64,000 nucleotides of DNA from Pelobacter seleniigenes DSM 18267 (GCF_000711225.1 NZ_JOMG01000002.1:2740501-2804500); one strand, 5' to 3'; counted from the first letter of the stretch, positions 34,732-43,040 are shown. Numbers and translations are program-made. The notes: generated by a model not told the origin, from the letters alone.

Positions 34732-35541
34732 ATGCAAATCCGGGTGGGCTACGAACTGATTTATGACTGTCCTCATGCAACACCAATGATATTGAGTCTG
34801 AACATCCATTATTCACGCGCTTCGGATGTCGTTGTTCCCGACCACCTTATGACCAGTCCATCCGTTCCGGTTACGGCCTATCGTGATACGTTCGGCAACT
34901 GGTGCAGCAGGATCGTCGCACCCAAAGGGGAGGTCAAGCTGTTCACCGATGCGATCGTGAATGATAACGGGGAATGGGATGTCGCGGTGACCTCAGCTCT
35001 TCAGCATCCGGTGCAGGAGCTTCCGGAGGAGACCCTGGTGTTCCTTCTGGGCAGTCGCTATTGTGAAACAGATCTGTTGTCCGATGTGGCCTGGAGACTT
35101 TTCCAGCAGGCTCCGACTGGCTGGGGCCGTGTTCAGGCGATCTGCGATTTCGTTCATCAGCATATTCGCTTTGGCTATGAGCACGCCCGCGCCACGAAGA
35201 CGGCCTGGGAAGTCTTCAATCAGCGGACCGGCGTCTGCCGGGACTATACCCATCTTGCCATCGCCTTCTGTCGCTGCATGAATATCCCGGCACGCTACTG
35301 CACCGGCTACCTGAGTGACATCGGCATGCCACCGCCATACGGCATGATGGATTTCGCCGCTTGGTTCGAGGCTTACCTTGGCGGGCACTGGTATGTCTTT
35401 GATCCCCGAAATAATCAGCCCTGTATCGGCCGGGTGCTGATCGCCCGCGGGCGCGATGCGGCGGATGTCGCCATCAGCAATACCTTTGGGGCCAACACCC
35501 TGAAAAGTTTCAAGGTCTGGGCGGATGAGGTGAAAAATTGA
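34732..35541 (+). CDS. Transglutaminase-like protein without the canonical catalytic His
   Basis: The 269-residue protein has an N-terminal beta-rich region and a transglutaminase/cysteine-protease core from about residue 125. The nucleophile region TGVCRDYTHLAIAF (C169) and FDPRNN (D224) are present. The motif that normally reads DFHAW is DFAAW here (A209 at the His position). It may therefore be non-catalytic or use another base; DFSAW-type variants occur in the wider family. It has no signal peptide. The start has GGAG eight bases upstream. It is the first gene of the accessory island and stands alone. Confidence 0.85.
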   Translation: MQIRVGYELIYDCPHATPMILSLNIHYSRASDVVVPDHLMTSPSVPVTAYRDTFGNWCSRIVAPKGEVKLFTDAIVNDNGEWDVAVTSALQHPVQELPEETLVFLLGSRYCETDLLSDVAWRLFQQAPTGWGRVQAICDFVHQHIRFGYEHARATKTAWEVFNQRTGVCRDYTHLAIAFCRCMNIPARYCTGYLSDIGMPPPYGMMDFAAWFEAYLGGHWYVFDPRNNQPCIGRVLIARGRDAADVAISNTFGANTLKSFKVWADEVKN

Positions 35542-35727
35542 TGTGAAAGGACAGGGGGAGCGATTCTTTCCGGTTGGCATCCGGATAAGGGGATCTTCTC
35601 ATGACTTTGTTTCAATACTGCAGTCAGGCCGTGTCCGGCCGCTGTTTTCTGATGGACACGGCCTAAGTCAATGGTTGTTGCCTTCATCGCTACGCGTGAT
35701 CTTTTTAGCCTTACCCGGGGCCGAAAG

Positions 35728-37314
35728 CTACAGGGTTAGTTGCCCTTTGGGGGTAATTATTAAGTCTATACGGCGATTTTGAGCGCGTCCCTCGGTCGTT
35801 GCGTTGGGGGAAAGAGGTCGGCTTGAACCGTAACCGACTGCTGTCACTTTATCCTCGGTGGTTAAAGCGTTTGCCAGCAAGTATCCGCGAACCGCCTCAG
35901 CCCTCATCTGGGAGAGGTGATTGTTCAGTTCCAAGGTTCCAGTCGAGTCGGTATGCCCTTCGATTGTCACACTTGGGTCATCGAAGGTTCGAATCGCATG
36001 TTGGACCTTGCTCAGTAGAGCGTAATTTTCAGGCATGATGATCGATTGCCCAACCGGGAAACTCATCCCTCGAAGGCGAACCACCATTTGCTGTCCCTGT
36101 TTGTAACATTCAGCCTCTTCACTCGTAAAAAGCGCCTGAACCTGGTTGTACTGTTCGTTGAATTTCCGCTCACCGGCCAATTTATCTTCGATAGCCTGTT
36201 TCTCGGATTTCAGGCGTTCCTGCTCAGCCCGTTTTGCGATTTCAAGCCTCTCTTTTTGACCAACTTCTGTCGCCAATTTGGACTGGAGGTCAGAAATTTC
36301 TTCGCTGTGCTTCTGGCGGAGGGCCTGGAGTTCATTCTGCTGGGAAATCAGCAGCCCGTCAATTCTGGTTTGCTGGCCTTTGCTTTTTTCAGACAAAAAG
36401 TCCCGGTCGGCTTTCAGAGCGCCGGACGTTCCCATCATGTTGGAAATCTGGATCTTTGTGGATTGGTCACGCATGTCAGGTGCCCCGAGTTTTTCCGAGG
36501 TGTTTTCAATCACATCTTCTGTCCAAAGAGCAACCTCGATCGGCTGCATTTTGCGGAACGTCTCGCTTTGTCGCGTCAGTTGAAGGAGGCGGTTGGCCTG
36601 GAATAATGCGGCGGCAGCCTTCAGGTGCATCTCCTCCTTTGCATAAGGGTTTGCTGAAATATAGGTATCCACATCCTGAAGCTCTTTTTGGGTTTGAGCG
36701 AAGACCGTTGGTGCTAACTTTTTGGCTCCTTCTTTCTCAGCCTGAGTTAAAAGTTTTCGAACCTCCCCTAAGGTGGTTTCTTTGATGGCTTTGATCTCTA
36801 GAACCCGGAAGCTATTGACAACTTTCTGCTCGTTACGTTGTGCGTAATTCACGTTGTTGTTCTCGATTTCGCGGGTCAGATCAAGGAACTGTTCCTCCGC
36901 GTCTGTATAGCTCTGGGCAAATGTCGTGGCTCCGGCGACGCGAGCCAGGTCCCTTCCCTTGATGGCTTCGGGGATGACCGTACGGGAGATATTTGCCATC
37001 TCCAGGGCTTTGGTGATTTCGGCGTGGCCTTTGGAAACATTTGTGCCGATGGTTCCCATATCACCCTTTTCAGCGATAAGTCTCTTCGCTTCGGCCAAGG
37101 ATGATTCGGCCTTGTTAAACCAGGTTGGGGCCAGTACATTGACCTGCTGCTGCCGGGCGCTGGCAATGTCGATTTGGAGTTTGCCCACTTCTTCGGTAGG
37201 ATTGGCTGTTACGGGAATCGGAACAAGTTTTAAGGGGGGACCTGCGCAGGCAGTCATGAAAAACAGGCCTGAAAAAATGAGGGATTTGACGGAATTCAAC
37301 CAAATTTTGTGCAT
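35728..37314 (-). CDS. OmpA-family lipoprotein with long coiled coil
   Basis: The 528-residue product has a lipoprotein signal (SGLFFMTAC, Cys at about residue 23). Repeated DUF4398-like helical segments follow (about 45-330), then a charged coiled coil (about 330-400). The C-terminal OmpA peptidoglycan-binding domain (about 415-520) has TIEGHTDSTGT and RAQNRRIDLII. It should anchor in the outer membrane and bind the cell wall across the periplasm. The start has AAAGGAGTAGCAT. A 34-bp repeated motif lies about 480 bp upstream. Confidence 0.9.
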   Translation of the reverse strand: MHKIWLNSVKSLIFSGLFFMTACAGPPLKLVPIPVTANPTEEVGKLQIDIASARQQQVNVLAPTWFNKAESSLAEAKRLIAEKGDMGTIGTNVSKGHAEITKALEMANISRTVIPEAIKGRDLARVAGATTFAQSYTDAEEQFLDLTREIENNNVNYAQRNEQKVVNSFRVLEIKAIKETTLGEVRKLLTQAEKEGAKKLAPTVFAQTQKELQDVDTYISANPYAKEEMHLKAAAALFQANRLLQLTRQSETFRKMQPIEVALWTEDVIENTSEKLGAPDMRDQSTKIQISNMMGTSGALKADRDFLSEKSKGQQTRIDGLLISQQNELQALRQKHSEEISDLQSKLATEVGQKERLEIAKRAEQERLKSEKQAIEDKLAGERKFNEQYNQVQALFTSEEAECYKQGQQMVVRLRGMSFPVGQSIIMPENYALLSKVQHAIRTFDDPSVTIEGHTDSTGTLELNNHLSQMRAEAVRGYLLANALTTEDKVTAVGYGSSRPLSPNATTEGRAQNRRIDLIITPKGQLTL

Positions 37315-37383
37315 ATGCTACTCCTTTTTCTGTCAATAAAAATGTCGAAATTAAAGAACCTTCTTGAACCAGGATTGTTCCTT

Positions 37384-37521
37384 TCAGCGGTGCCTCATGC
37401 TGACATGAGGATGGGACCTGCAGATGATTTTCTGGCCAGTTTGAGTTCGTATCTGCAAGACCATCTGCAGCACGGCCAGCAACGGCCAAAGCCACAACAT
37501 TGTGTAAGTCGTCACTATCAT
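37384..37521 (-). CDS. Small membrane peptide, possible
   Basis: A 45-codon frame preceded by a strong AAAAGGAG at ideal spacing. The product begins MIVTTYTMLWLWPLLAVLQM, one hydrophobic segment, and ends in a basic tail (SHPHVSMRHR). Not recognised; evidence is the ribosome site and hydrophobicity only. It lies 70 bp upstream of the OmpA-type lipoprotein gene on the same strand. Confidence 0.4.
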   Translation of the reverse strand: MIVTTYTMLWLWPLLAVLQMVLQIRTQTGQKIICRSHPHVSMRHR

Positions 37522-37795
37522 AAACTCCTTTTCTTGCTTCGCTTTCCACTGCAGGTTTCCCTGAATCGCTTGTGGACGCTTGAGCATTTGCGGTTTGATT
37601 GAGCTGGACAGCGGAGGGGCTGCTCTGTATTCACGGATGAGAAAAAATTCTGGAATATCTGATTACGCTCAACCCTGTTATACCGCAACAAGCATGCCCA
37701 AATGGATCTGCGCAGAAGGGGGCGTACAACAGGTGGTATTTATTGGGTAATGGAAGAACGTTTGCAGAGGGGCTGGAAATAACTGTCAGAACCAG

Positions 37796-37829
37796 CCGTC
37801 ACATACAGCATAACCGCCGGATTTGATGG
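37796..37829. promoter_or_regulatory. 34-bp double-palindrome motif, copy 1 (diverged)
   Basis: CCGTCACATACAGCATAACC followed by GCCGGATTTGATGG. It matches the spacing and conserved positions of the four other copies (41.4, 43.3, 43.9 and 56.7 kb) but is the most diverged. It is upstream of the small peptide and OmpA-type genes. Confidence 0.4.
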
Positions 37830-38002
37830 GCGCACCAACCTTGGAGAGGTCACTGCAAGCCGGCCTTCCTAAGCGTTGGTAGCGATCACTTTCAATGCCT
37901 GTTCCTGGATGGCTCCTGGATGGCATTGGCAAAGGTTTGGGCAACCACCAGCCGGGTAGCGTAGCTATCGACCATGCTGATACCAGCGGATGAGTCGCTT
38001 GT

Positions 38003-38293
38003 TTAGCCGCTCTTTTTGATAGCGCCTCTCAAAAGTTTTTTGACCTCGTCCCAGATCTGTTCCGCTCCGTTTTTCATGTCTTCCCAGTCATCATCACTGG
38101 CCAGGGCGATTCCCTGCAGTTTTTCCGACGCCTGATCCCTCTTCAGCTGCAAGGCCGCGATGGTTGTGGAATGGGCAAATCGTTCCTCAGCCGTGGCGTT
38201 TTCGGCCTGGTCTTTGAGTTGTTCGATCTGCACGTCCCATTCGACTATTTGTGCCGAGAGCTTTTCGACGTACTTGGTTCGCGGACTCTTCAT
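38003..38293 (-). CDS. sll1863-type coiled-coil stress protein
   Basis: The 96-residue, highly charged helical protein begins MKSPRTKYVEKLSAQIVEWD and has heptad-like repeats through about residue 65, then an acidic patch (DDDWEDMKNGAEQIWDEVKK) typical of the sll1863 family. It is probably cytoplasmic; relatives are induced by osmotic or envelope stress. The start at 38293 has GGAG six bases upstream; a further ATG four codons earlier overlaps that site. It follows the radical-SAM gene by 16 bp and is likely co-transcribed. Confidence 0.65.
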   Translation of the reverse strand: MKSPRTKYVEKLSAQIVEWDVQIEQLKDQAENATAEERFAHSTTIAALQLKRDQASEKLQGIALASDDDWEDMKNGAEQIWDEVKKLLRGAIKKSG

Positions 38294-38309
38294 GGCAATC
38301 TCCATTCGC

Positions 38310-39839
38310 TTATTTCACCGTTTTCTCCCAGGCAACCTGGTCGTTGAACATGCCATTCACCATGATCTGTTCTGTCACCTTACGGAAGTGATAGCCGTAG
38401 ACCGCGTAGGTGATGGCCAGCGGGAAGAGGCGTGGTTTTTTGCAGAGCGACCAGCAAATGAGTTTCCAGTAATGCCGCCGTTCCTTGCCGAGCACACCCA
38501 TCAGCAGTATCGACTTGAAAAATGCCCCGATATACCCGGGCTGCAGACGATAGCGCCCCTGAGGACGGGGTTGGTACTCGCGAAAGAGATTGATGACCCG
38601 CTGATAATAGAGCTTGGGGGCGTAGATGGTGGTGAGGATGCGCTGATAGCCGGCGATGAGAACCTCCGGCCGCATGCGGGGGATGAAATTGAGATCAATG
38701 GCGGTGTTGTCACCGGACGAGGCCTTCAGCAGTCTTCCTTCGTGTTCCAGGCGCTGATAGAGTTTGGTCCCGCGCAGGGCGGAGAGCACCCCAACCATGG
38801 CGGTAACGATGCCGCTCTCCTGGATGAAACCGATCTGGCGTTCGAAGATTGTTGCCGGATCGCTGTCGAAACCGACGATAAAGCCGCCATGCACCTGCAG
38901 TCCGGTCTGCTGAATGCGCTTTACAGAAGCCAGCAGATCACGGTTCTTGTTCTGCACTTTGCCGCACTCGACGAGACCCCCCTCATGCGGCGTTTCAATG
39001 CCGATGAAGACCTCTTCGAACCCGGCCCGGACCATCAGTTCCAGCAGTTGGGGATCATCGGCGAGATCGATAGATGCCTCGGTATAAAAATAGAATGGAT
39101 AGTCGCGCTCTGCCATCCAGTCAATGATCAGGGGCAGAACTTCACGTTTCAAGCGAGCCTTGTCACCAATGAAGTTATCATCGACGAAAAAGACTGCCCC
39201 ATGCCAGCCGCGCACATAAAGACTCTCCAGTTCGGCGACCAGTTGGGCCGGACCTTTGCTGCGTGGCTTGCGACCGAACAGCGCGGTAATGTCGCAGAAT
39301 TCACAGTCGAAAGGGCAACCTCGGCCGTACTGGATATTCATAGCCGCGTAATCCTTCATCTTCACCAGATCCCAAAGCGGAACCGGGGTCTCTTGCAGTT
39401 GTGCCCAACCCTCGGCAGAATAGATCCGCCGGGGGACGGCACGGCCTAGATCCGCCAGGAACAAAGGCAGGGATATTTCAGCCTCTCCCAGCACCAGGTG
39501 GTCGACTGCGGGGAAATCCTCCGGACACGAGGTGAACAGCGGTCCTCCGGCGACGGTTTTCACTTCCAGCCTGCGGCATTGCTCGATCACGTCATGGGCC
39601 GACTGCCGCTGGATGCTCATTGCACTGATGAAGACATAATCGGCCCAACTTAGGTCTTCGGCGGTGAGAGAGGTCACGTTCATATCAATCAACCGCTTTT
39701 CCCAGGATTCGGGCAGCATTGCCGCTACGGTCAACAACCCCAGAGGCGGGAAACTCGCCTTGCGGTTGATGAATTTCATGGCGTAGCGAAAGCTCCAGAA
39801 GGTGGCGGGATAATGTGGATAGACCAGAAGTATTTTCAT
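38310..39839 (-). CDS. B12-binding radical-SAM protein, HpnP-like (DUF4070 type)
   Basis: The 509-residue protein has an N-terminal cobalamin-binding-like domain (about 1-150, YPHYPATFWSF near the start, VAGGPLFTS). The radical-SAM core carries CPFDCEFCD, then FFVDDNFIGDK and FIGIETP. The C-terminal DUF4070-type region completes the HpnP-like layout. HpnP methylates hopanoids at C-2; close relatives act on other lipids or are unassigned. No hopanoid genes are in the window, so the substrate is open. The start at 39839 (MKILLVYP) has GAGGA eight bases upstream. It sits among lipid and envelope genes. Confidence 0.82.
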   Translation of the reverse strand: MKILLVYPHYPATFWSFRYAMKFINRKASFPPLGLLTVAAMLPESWEKRLIDMNVTSLTAEDLSWADYVFISAMSIQRQSAHDVIEQCRRLEVKTVAGGPLFTSCPEDFPAVDHLVLGEAEISLPLFLADLGRAVPRRIYSAEGWAQLQETPVPLWDLVKMKDYAAMNIQYGRGCPFDCEFCDITALFGRKPRSKGPAQLVAELESLYVRGWHGAVFFVDDNFIGDKARLKREVLPLIIDWMAERDYPFYFYTEASIDLADDPQLLELMVRAGFEEVFIGIETPHEGGLVECGKVQNKNRDLLASVKRIQQTGLQVHGGFIVGFDSDPATIFERQIGFIQESGIVTAMVGVLSALRGTKLYQRLEHEGRLLKASSGDNTAIDLNFIPRMRPEVLIAGYQRILTTIYAPKLYYQRVINLFREYQPRPQGRYRLQPGYIGAFFKSILLMGVLGKERRHYWKLICWSLCKKPRLFPLAITYAVYGYHFRKVTEQIMVNGMFNDQVAWEKTVK

Positions 39840-39870
39840 TGGGACGTCCTCGTCAGGCCGAACACCGGCA

Positions 39871-40185
39871 TTATTTGACAACCAGGTCGTTTTTCACCGA
39901 GACAACCCCTTCAACGCTACGAGCGACTTCGCCGGCTTTTTTGACGCTCTGGGCTGAATCGACAAAACCGCTTAACTGGACTTCGCCTTTGAAAGATTCA
40001 ACATTGATCTGCATGCTTTTCAAGGTCGGTTCGTCAAAGATGGCGGCTTTTACTTTGGAAGTGATCACTGAGTTGTCGATATACTGGCCGGTACTTTCTC
40101 TTGTCCTAGTGGCTGAACATCCGCTGAGGGACGCGATCAGCAACAGACAGGCCAGGATTGTCATTATGCGATTCATCTTAAACAT
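39871..40185 (-). CDS. BON-domain lipoprotein
   Basis: The 104-residue protein has a lipoprotein signal ending LSGC (Cys about 23). One BON domain (about 35-102) follows, with VITSKVKAAIFDEPTL and GEVQLSGFVDSAQS. BON proteins such as OsmY and DolP bind phospholipid at the outer membrane and support envelope integrity. The start at 40185 has AGGAAA at good spacing. It lies 31 bp upstream of the radical-SAM gene, so an operon with it is likely. Confidence 0.88.
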   Translation of the reverse strand: MFKMNRIMTILACLLLIASLSGCSATRTRESTGQYIDNSVITSKVKAAIFDEPTLKSMQINVESFKGEVQLSGFVDSAQSVKKAGEVARSVEGVVSVKNDLVVK

Positions 40186-40227
40186 GGCGGTTTCCTTTCG
40201 ATGTGTGTGTTATTCTCCGATTCGGTT

Positions 40228-40566
40228 TTACAGTCCAGCCAATCCCCCTGTTTTAAACGCTGCCAACGTTTTCCCTTCCTCCATGGCAACAATGGTATTG
40301 AATTTGATTTCCGGCTCAATCAAGAGCAGTTTCATCGCCCCGAGCAGAACTTTGAAATGGGCGGATCTGAGATGAGTCGCCAGAGCTTCATTGGTTTTCC
40401 ACTCCTGCTCGAAGATAACAACATCTTCTGCCTCAACATCCAGGTAGCAATGGCAGCTTAAGCAGTCCTGCTCGTTGCGGATCGGTGCAAGCAGGTCACT
40501 GATGGCCTGTAAAACTTCATTGCGTTTATCTGCTGGCACCTTCATCCTGATGGTGACGTCGATCAT
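40228..40566 (-). CDS. Antibiotic biosynthesis monooxygenase-fold protein
   Basis: The 112-residue protein of the same fold as the one at 23.6 kb has a start strand IDVTIRMKVPADKRNEV, then QDCLSCHCYLD and EQEWKTNEALATHLRS. The Cys-rich QDCLSCHC differs from the earlier paralogue. Likely a quinone- or aldehyde-related oxidoreductase or sensor; role unknown. The ATG at 40566 has GGGGGA five bases upstream. It precedes the BON-radical-SAM genes by 42 bp. Confidence 0.78.
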   Translation of the reverse strand: MIDVTIRMKVPADKRNEVLQAISDLLAPIRNEQDCLSCHCYLDVEAEDVVIFEQEWKTNEALATHLRSAHFKVLLGAMKLLLIEPEIKFNTIVAMEEGKTLAAFKTGGLAGL

Positions 40567-40602
40567 CAGCATCCCCCTTGGACATTATGGGTCTTATAAC
40601 CT

Positions 40603-40794
40603 TCATCTCCCCAGATTGATGGCGGGAAGTTGGCCGAAAATGCCAAAAATGTTCAGCAGCCACAAAACCACGGCAATGACCACCACGGCATTTAAAATGG
40701 TCTTTATCGATCCCGCCATAGGAATGAAGCGGTTGACGAGCCAGAGCAGAAAACCGACGATGATCAGAACCAGGATAACTTGAATCAACGGCAT
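40603..40794 (-). CDS. Small two-helix membrane protein (Thivi_2564 type)
   Basis: The 63-residue protein has two hydrophobic helices separated by a short polar turn (NRFIPMAGSIKTILN), the pattern of the Thivi_2564-family membrane proteins. Function unknown. The ATG at 40794 lies 11 bases after GGAGG; an in-frame GTG at 40806 is an alternative. It is part of a run of tiny membrane-protein genes. Confidence 0.7.
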   Translation of the reverse strand: MPLIQVILVLIIVGFLLWLVNRFIPMAGSIKTILNAVVVIAVVLWLLNIFGIFGQLPAINLGR

Positions 40795-40842
40795 AAACGC
40801 ATGCACCTCCCATCTTCGATAGAACGCGATGGATGCTGTGAC

Positions 40843-40998
40843 CTAAATCCTGCCAAACAGCATCAGGATCAGGAAAATCAAGAGGATCACACCAAGTCCG
40901 CCACTTGGATAGAAACCCCATTGACGGCTGTGCGGCCAGGTCGGCAGTGCGCCCAACAGCAGCAAGAGGATGACGACGATCAGTATTGTTCCCAACAT
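40843..40998 (-). CDS. DUF3309 family small membrane protein
   Basis: The 51-residue protein has two hydrophobic helices joined by the family signature LPTWPHSRQWGFYPSGGLG. Function unknown; members occur in stress-related gene clusters. AAGGAGT lies upstream at good spacing. Repeat family A copy 3 begins only about 14 bp upstream of the start codon, so the native promoter has been displaced by the repeat. Confidence 0.85.
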   Translation of the reverse strand: MLGTILIVVILLLLLGALPTWPHSRQWGFYPSGGLGVILLIFLILMLFGRI

Positions 40999-41011
40999 GG
41001 CGGTACTCCTT

Positions 41012-41236
41012 AACTGGTTTTCATCCGGAAACGGCCCTTTTCCGCTGTGGCGGTGTCAATCCGCGGGTTTTCTTGTGTGGCGTAAAGTACTACGCCTTAA
41101 GCGCAACCCCTTGATTTCCTTGCCACAACGAAAAATTGCTCGTTTTCAATCTAAAAACTTAGCCGTTGCCCTTCGGAGTTTCCGGATGGCAACTAACTGG
41201 TTTTCATCCAGGAGGTTCCGGATGAAAACTCACTGA
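41012..41236. repeat. MITE-like repeat family A, copy 3, with a partial second end
   Basis: The core 41012-41194 is nearly identical to copy 2 (ends CATCCGGAAAC and GTTTCCGGATGGCAACT). Beyond it, AACTGGTTTTCATCC recurs, then GGTTCCGGATGAAAACT, giving an extra short inverted repeat, as if a deleted second copy adjoins the first. It abuts the DUF3309 ribosome site. Confidence 0.8.
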
Positions 41237-41370
41237 GTGTTCCTAACCTGGTTTATTCGCAATTCACGTGCCGTAAATGAACTGTTGGTACGAAAGATCT
41301 ATGTGGATGTTTTTTCATGGGAAAAGAAGAATGGGGAAGAATGAGATGTAGACAGATCCTTCATTTCCAA

Positions 41371-41404
41371 CTGTCATATTTGACATAACCGCTAAATATA
41401 ACGG
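41371..41404. promoter_or_regulatory. 34-bp double-palindrome motif, copy 2
   Basis: CTGTCATATTTGACATAACC followed by GCTAAATATAACGG. The first half is the palindrome TGTCA-tatt-TGACA; the second has CCGC...CGG symmetry. It lies upstream of the DUF3309 gene, about 370 bp from its start but only about 140 bp if repeat A copy 3 is removed. Confidence 0.6.
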
Positions 41405-41516
41405 TTCAGATCGTTGACCGATCCCTTGCACAGGGTCTTGCTGCTCATCTGTTCAAAAGACCCATGATTTTCCCATGCCAGACTATTCCACTGTGTGGTT
41501 GTGGACTAGCCGCAGA

Positions 41517-41663
41517 TCAAACCCGGCGGCCCTGGATGAAACCCAGCACCAGGACAATGATTGCAATGATCAGCAGTACGTGAATAAAACCTCCCAGTGT
41601 CGTACTACTTACCAGCCCCAATAACCATAGGGCCGTGAGAGCGACAGCAACTGTCCAAAGCAT
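41517..41663 (-). CDS. lmo0937-family small membrane protein
   Basis: The 48-residue, two-helix membrane protein begins MLWTVAVALTALWLLGLVSS and has the family turn TTLGGFIHVLLIIAIIVLVL before a basic end. Function unknown; common in stress-induced clusters. The start follows a GAGGAGAAACC site. A decayed copy with the same spacing and motifs lies at 56.34-56.48 kb. Confidence 0.85.
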   Translation of the reverse strand: MLWTVAVALTALWLLGLVSSTTLGGFIHVLLIIAIIVLVLGFIQGRRV

Positions 41664-41730
41664 ATAGGTTTCTCCTCTTTAGATGGGTTCAACTTCGATC
41701 AACTCGGGCGATTCCCGGCTGCTTTTTTTG

Positions 41731-41952
41731 TCAGGTCTTTTTAAGCCCCATGACCAGCAGGACAATCCCGCCGACCAGTGCAACTCCGCCAACCAGCGGG
41801 GTGAGGGGGAGCGTTCTGGTTTTCTCAGCGGTCATGTGCAATGGCCCCAGATCGACGACCTTCTCTCTGCTCGTGAAGCTGATTCCCTGGTAGGTAAAAG
41901 CCGCTATTGCGACAATGATCAGAATGATGCCGATTAACGTATAGGGTTTCAT
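41731..41952 (-). CDS. DUF3185 family membrane protein
   Basis: The 73-residue protein has two hydrophobic helices (LIGIILIIVAIAAFTY and LVGGVALVGGIVLLVMG) around a conserved polar loop with FTSREKVVDLGPL. This matches DUF3185. The start at 41952 (MKPYTLIG) has CAGGAG upstream; the frame extends 30 codons into repeat family C without similarity. Function unknown. Confidence 0.85.
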   Translation of the reverse strand: MKPYTLIGIILIIVAIAAFTYQGISFTSREKVVDLGPLHMTAEKTRTLPLTPLVGGVALVGGIVLLVMGLKKT

Positions 41953-42029
41953 TGTGTGACTCCTGAGCGCTGGCAGTTTGTTCATCGAAACCGCAGTCCA
42001 CCATTGGGCTGCCGCCTCTATCAGTTTTT

Positions 42030-42177
42030 TGAAAAAGTCCATCCCGGGACTTTTTCAAGCTTTGTGGAGAAAAATGCGATTTTCCCCACCTCATAAAATC
42101 AATGAGTTAGAAAATCGCCATTGATTTTGATCGCCCATCCATGGGCGCGGCAGACTGTTTTTCAACAGTCTTCTATA
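42030..42177. repeat. Palindromic intergenic repeat, family C
   Basis: This region has three nested inverted repeats: AAAAAGTCC/GGGACTTTTT at its left, GCGATTTTC/GAAAATCGC in the middle and AGACTGTT/AACAGTCT at its right. The right end resembles DNA at 34.5 kb. It is non-coding and strongly structured if transcribed. Confidence 0.6.
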
Positions 42178-42219
42178 GATCTCGCCCCCAGAATTAATTC
42201 AAATGAACTCATCTCTAAC

Positions 42220-42263
42220 GTCAGCGTGCTCACTACTATTGTCGTTGTCGTAAGCACGCTGAC
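42220..42263 (-). terminator. Hairpin after the three-BON gene
   Basis: Perfect 11-bp stem GTCAGCGTGCT/AGCACGCTGAC with a 22-nt loop, 22 bp beyond the stop codon. No uridine tract follows, so termination strength is uncertain. Confidence 0.45.
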
Positions 42264-42284
42264 TATGCAGATCAGGACGCGGGT

Positions 42285-43040
42285 TTACATGACAGTCATG
42301 TCATTCTGTACCGACTGGACGCCGCTAACATCACCGGCGAGCTTGGTCGCCAGGTTCTTTTCCGCAGTATTGCTGGCTTTGCCGGTAAGAACCACGACCC
42401 CGTCTGTGGTCGTGACCGCAGTCTTGAGAGCACTGGTCGAACGATGGCTGAGCAATGTTATCTTGACCAGAGCTGTGGTAGAGGCGTCGTCAAATTTGGC
42501 GCCGATCGGTTGTGACTCTTCTCCAGACATGGAGACTGTCATTTCATTGTTGACGTCCTTGACCCCGTCGATATCCTTGGCATATTCCGTAGTCAATTCC
42601 TTCTGTGCCTGGTTATCGGCAACCCCATTCAAGGTGACGATACCGTTCTTGACAGCGACTTCAGTCCCGACGCTCACGCTACGATGGTACAAGAGAGTGG
42701 TTTTTACTTTGGTCAATAGCCACGCATCAGACATTGCTTCGGGTTGTTCCCCTTTGACTTCAAGCTGGTTGTCGACACTCTTGACCTTGGGCAGGTTCGC
42801 CACGGTTTCCCCGGCCAATGTTTTGTGAGATTCCTGGGAGACGTTCCCCGTGAGGGTGACGACCCCGGCGTTGGACCGAACCTTGATATCATCGTCCTTG
42901 AGGTTGTTGGTAAACACATGGGATTCTTCGGCCGATGATTCGATTTTGCTGTCCATGTTTGCCGCCAGCACCGGACCACTGATTGTCAGCAGAACAAGCA
43001 CCGCCATAATTGGAAATAAGCTTAACCATTTTGATTGCAT
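42285..43040 (-). CDS. OsmY-like periplasmic protein with three BON domains
   Basis: The 251-residue protein has a signal peptide (ends PVLAA, about residue 27) and three consecutive BON domains (about 32-95, 102-172 and 182-250). Each carries a G-x-V-x-L-x-G strand: GVVTLTGNV, GIVTLNGVA, GVVVLTGKA. The linker is polar (MSGEESQPIG). OsmY-type proteins are osmotically induced and bind phospholipid interfaces. The start has AAAGGAAT. A 34-bp motif copy lies about 280 bp upstream. Confidence 0.9.
   Translation of the reverse strand: MQSKWLSLFPIMAVLVLLTISGPVLAANMDSKIESSAEESHVFTNNLKDDDIKVRSNAGVVTLTGNVSQESHKTLAGETVANLPKVKSVDNQLEVKGEQPEAMSDAWLLTKVKTTLLYHRSVSVGTEVAVKNGIVTLNGVADNQAQKELTTEYAKDIDGVKDVNNEMTVSMSGEESQPIGAKFDDASTTALVKITLLSHRSTSALKTAVTTTDGVVVLTGKASNTAEKNLATKLAGDVSGVQSVQNDMTVM

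Noticed and set aside
37830-37980. Minus-strand frame MVDSYATRLVVAQTFANAIQ after the sll1863-type gene
   Set aside because: No ribosome site and the frame is disrupted by the 11-bp tandem duplication; too short to assign.
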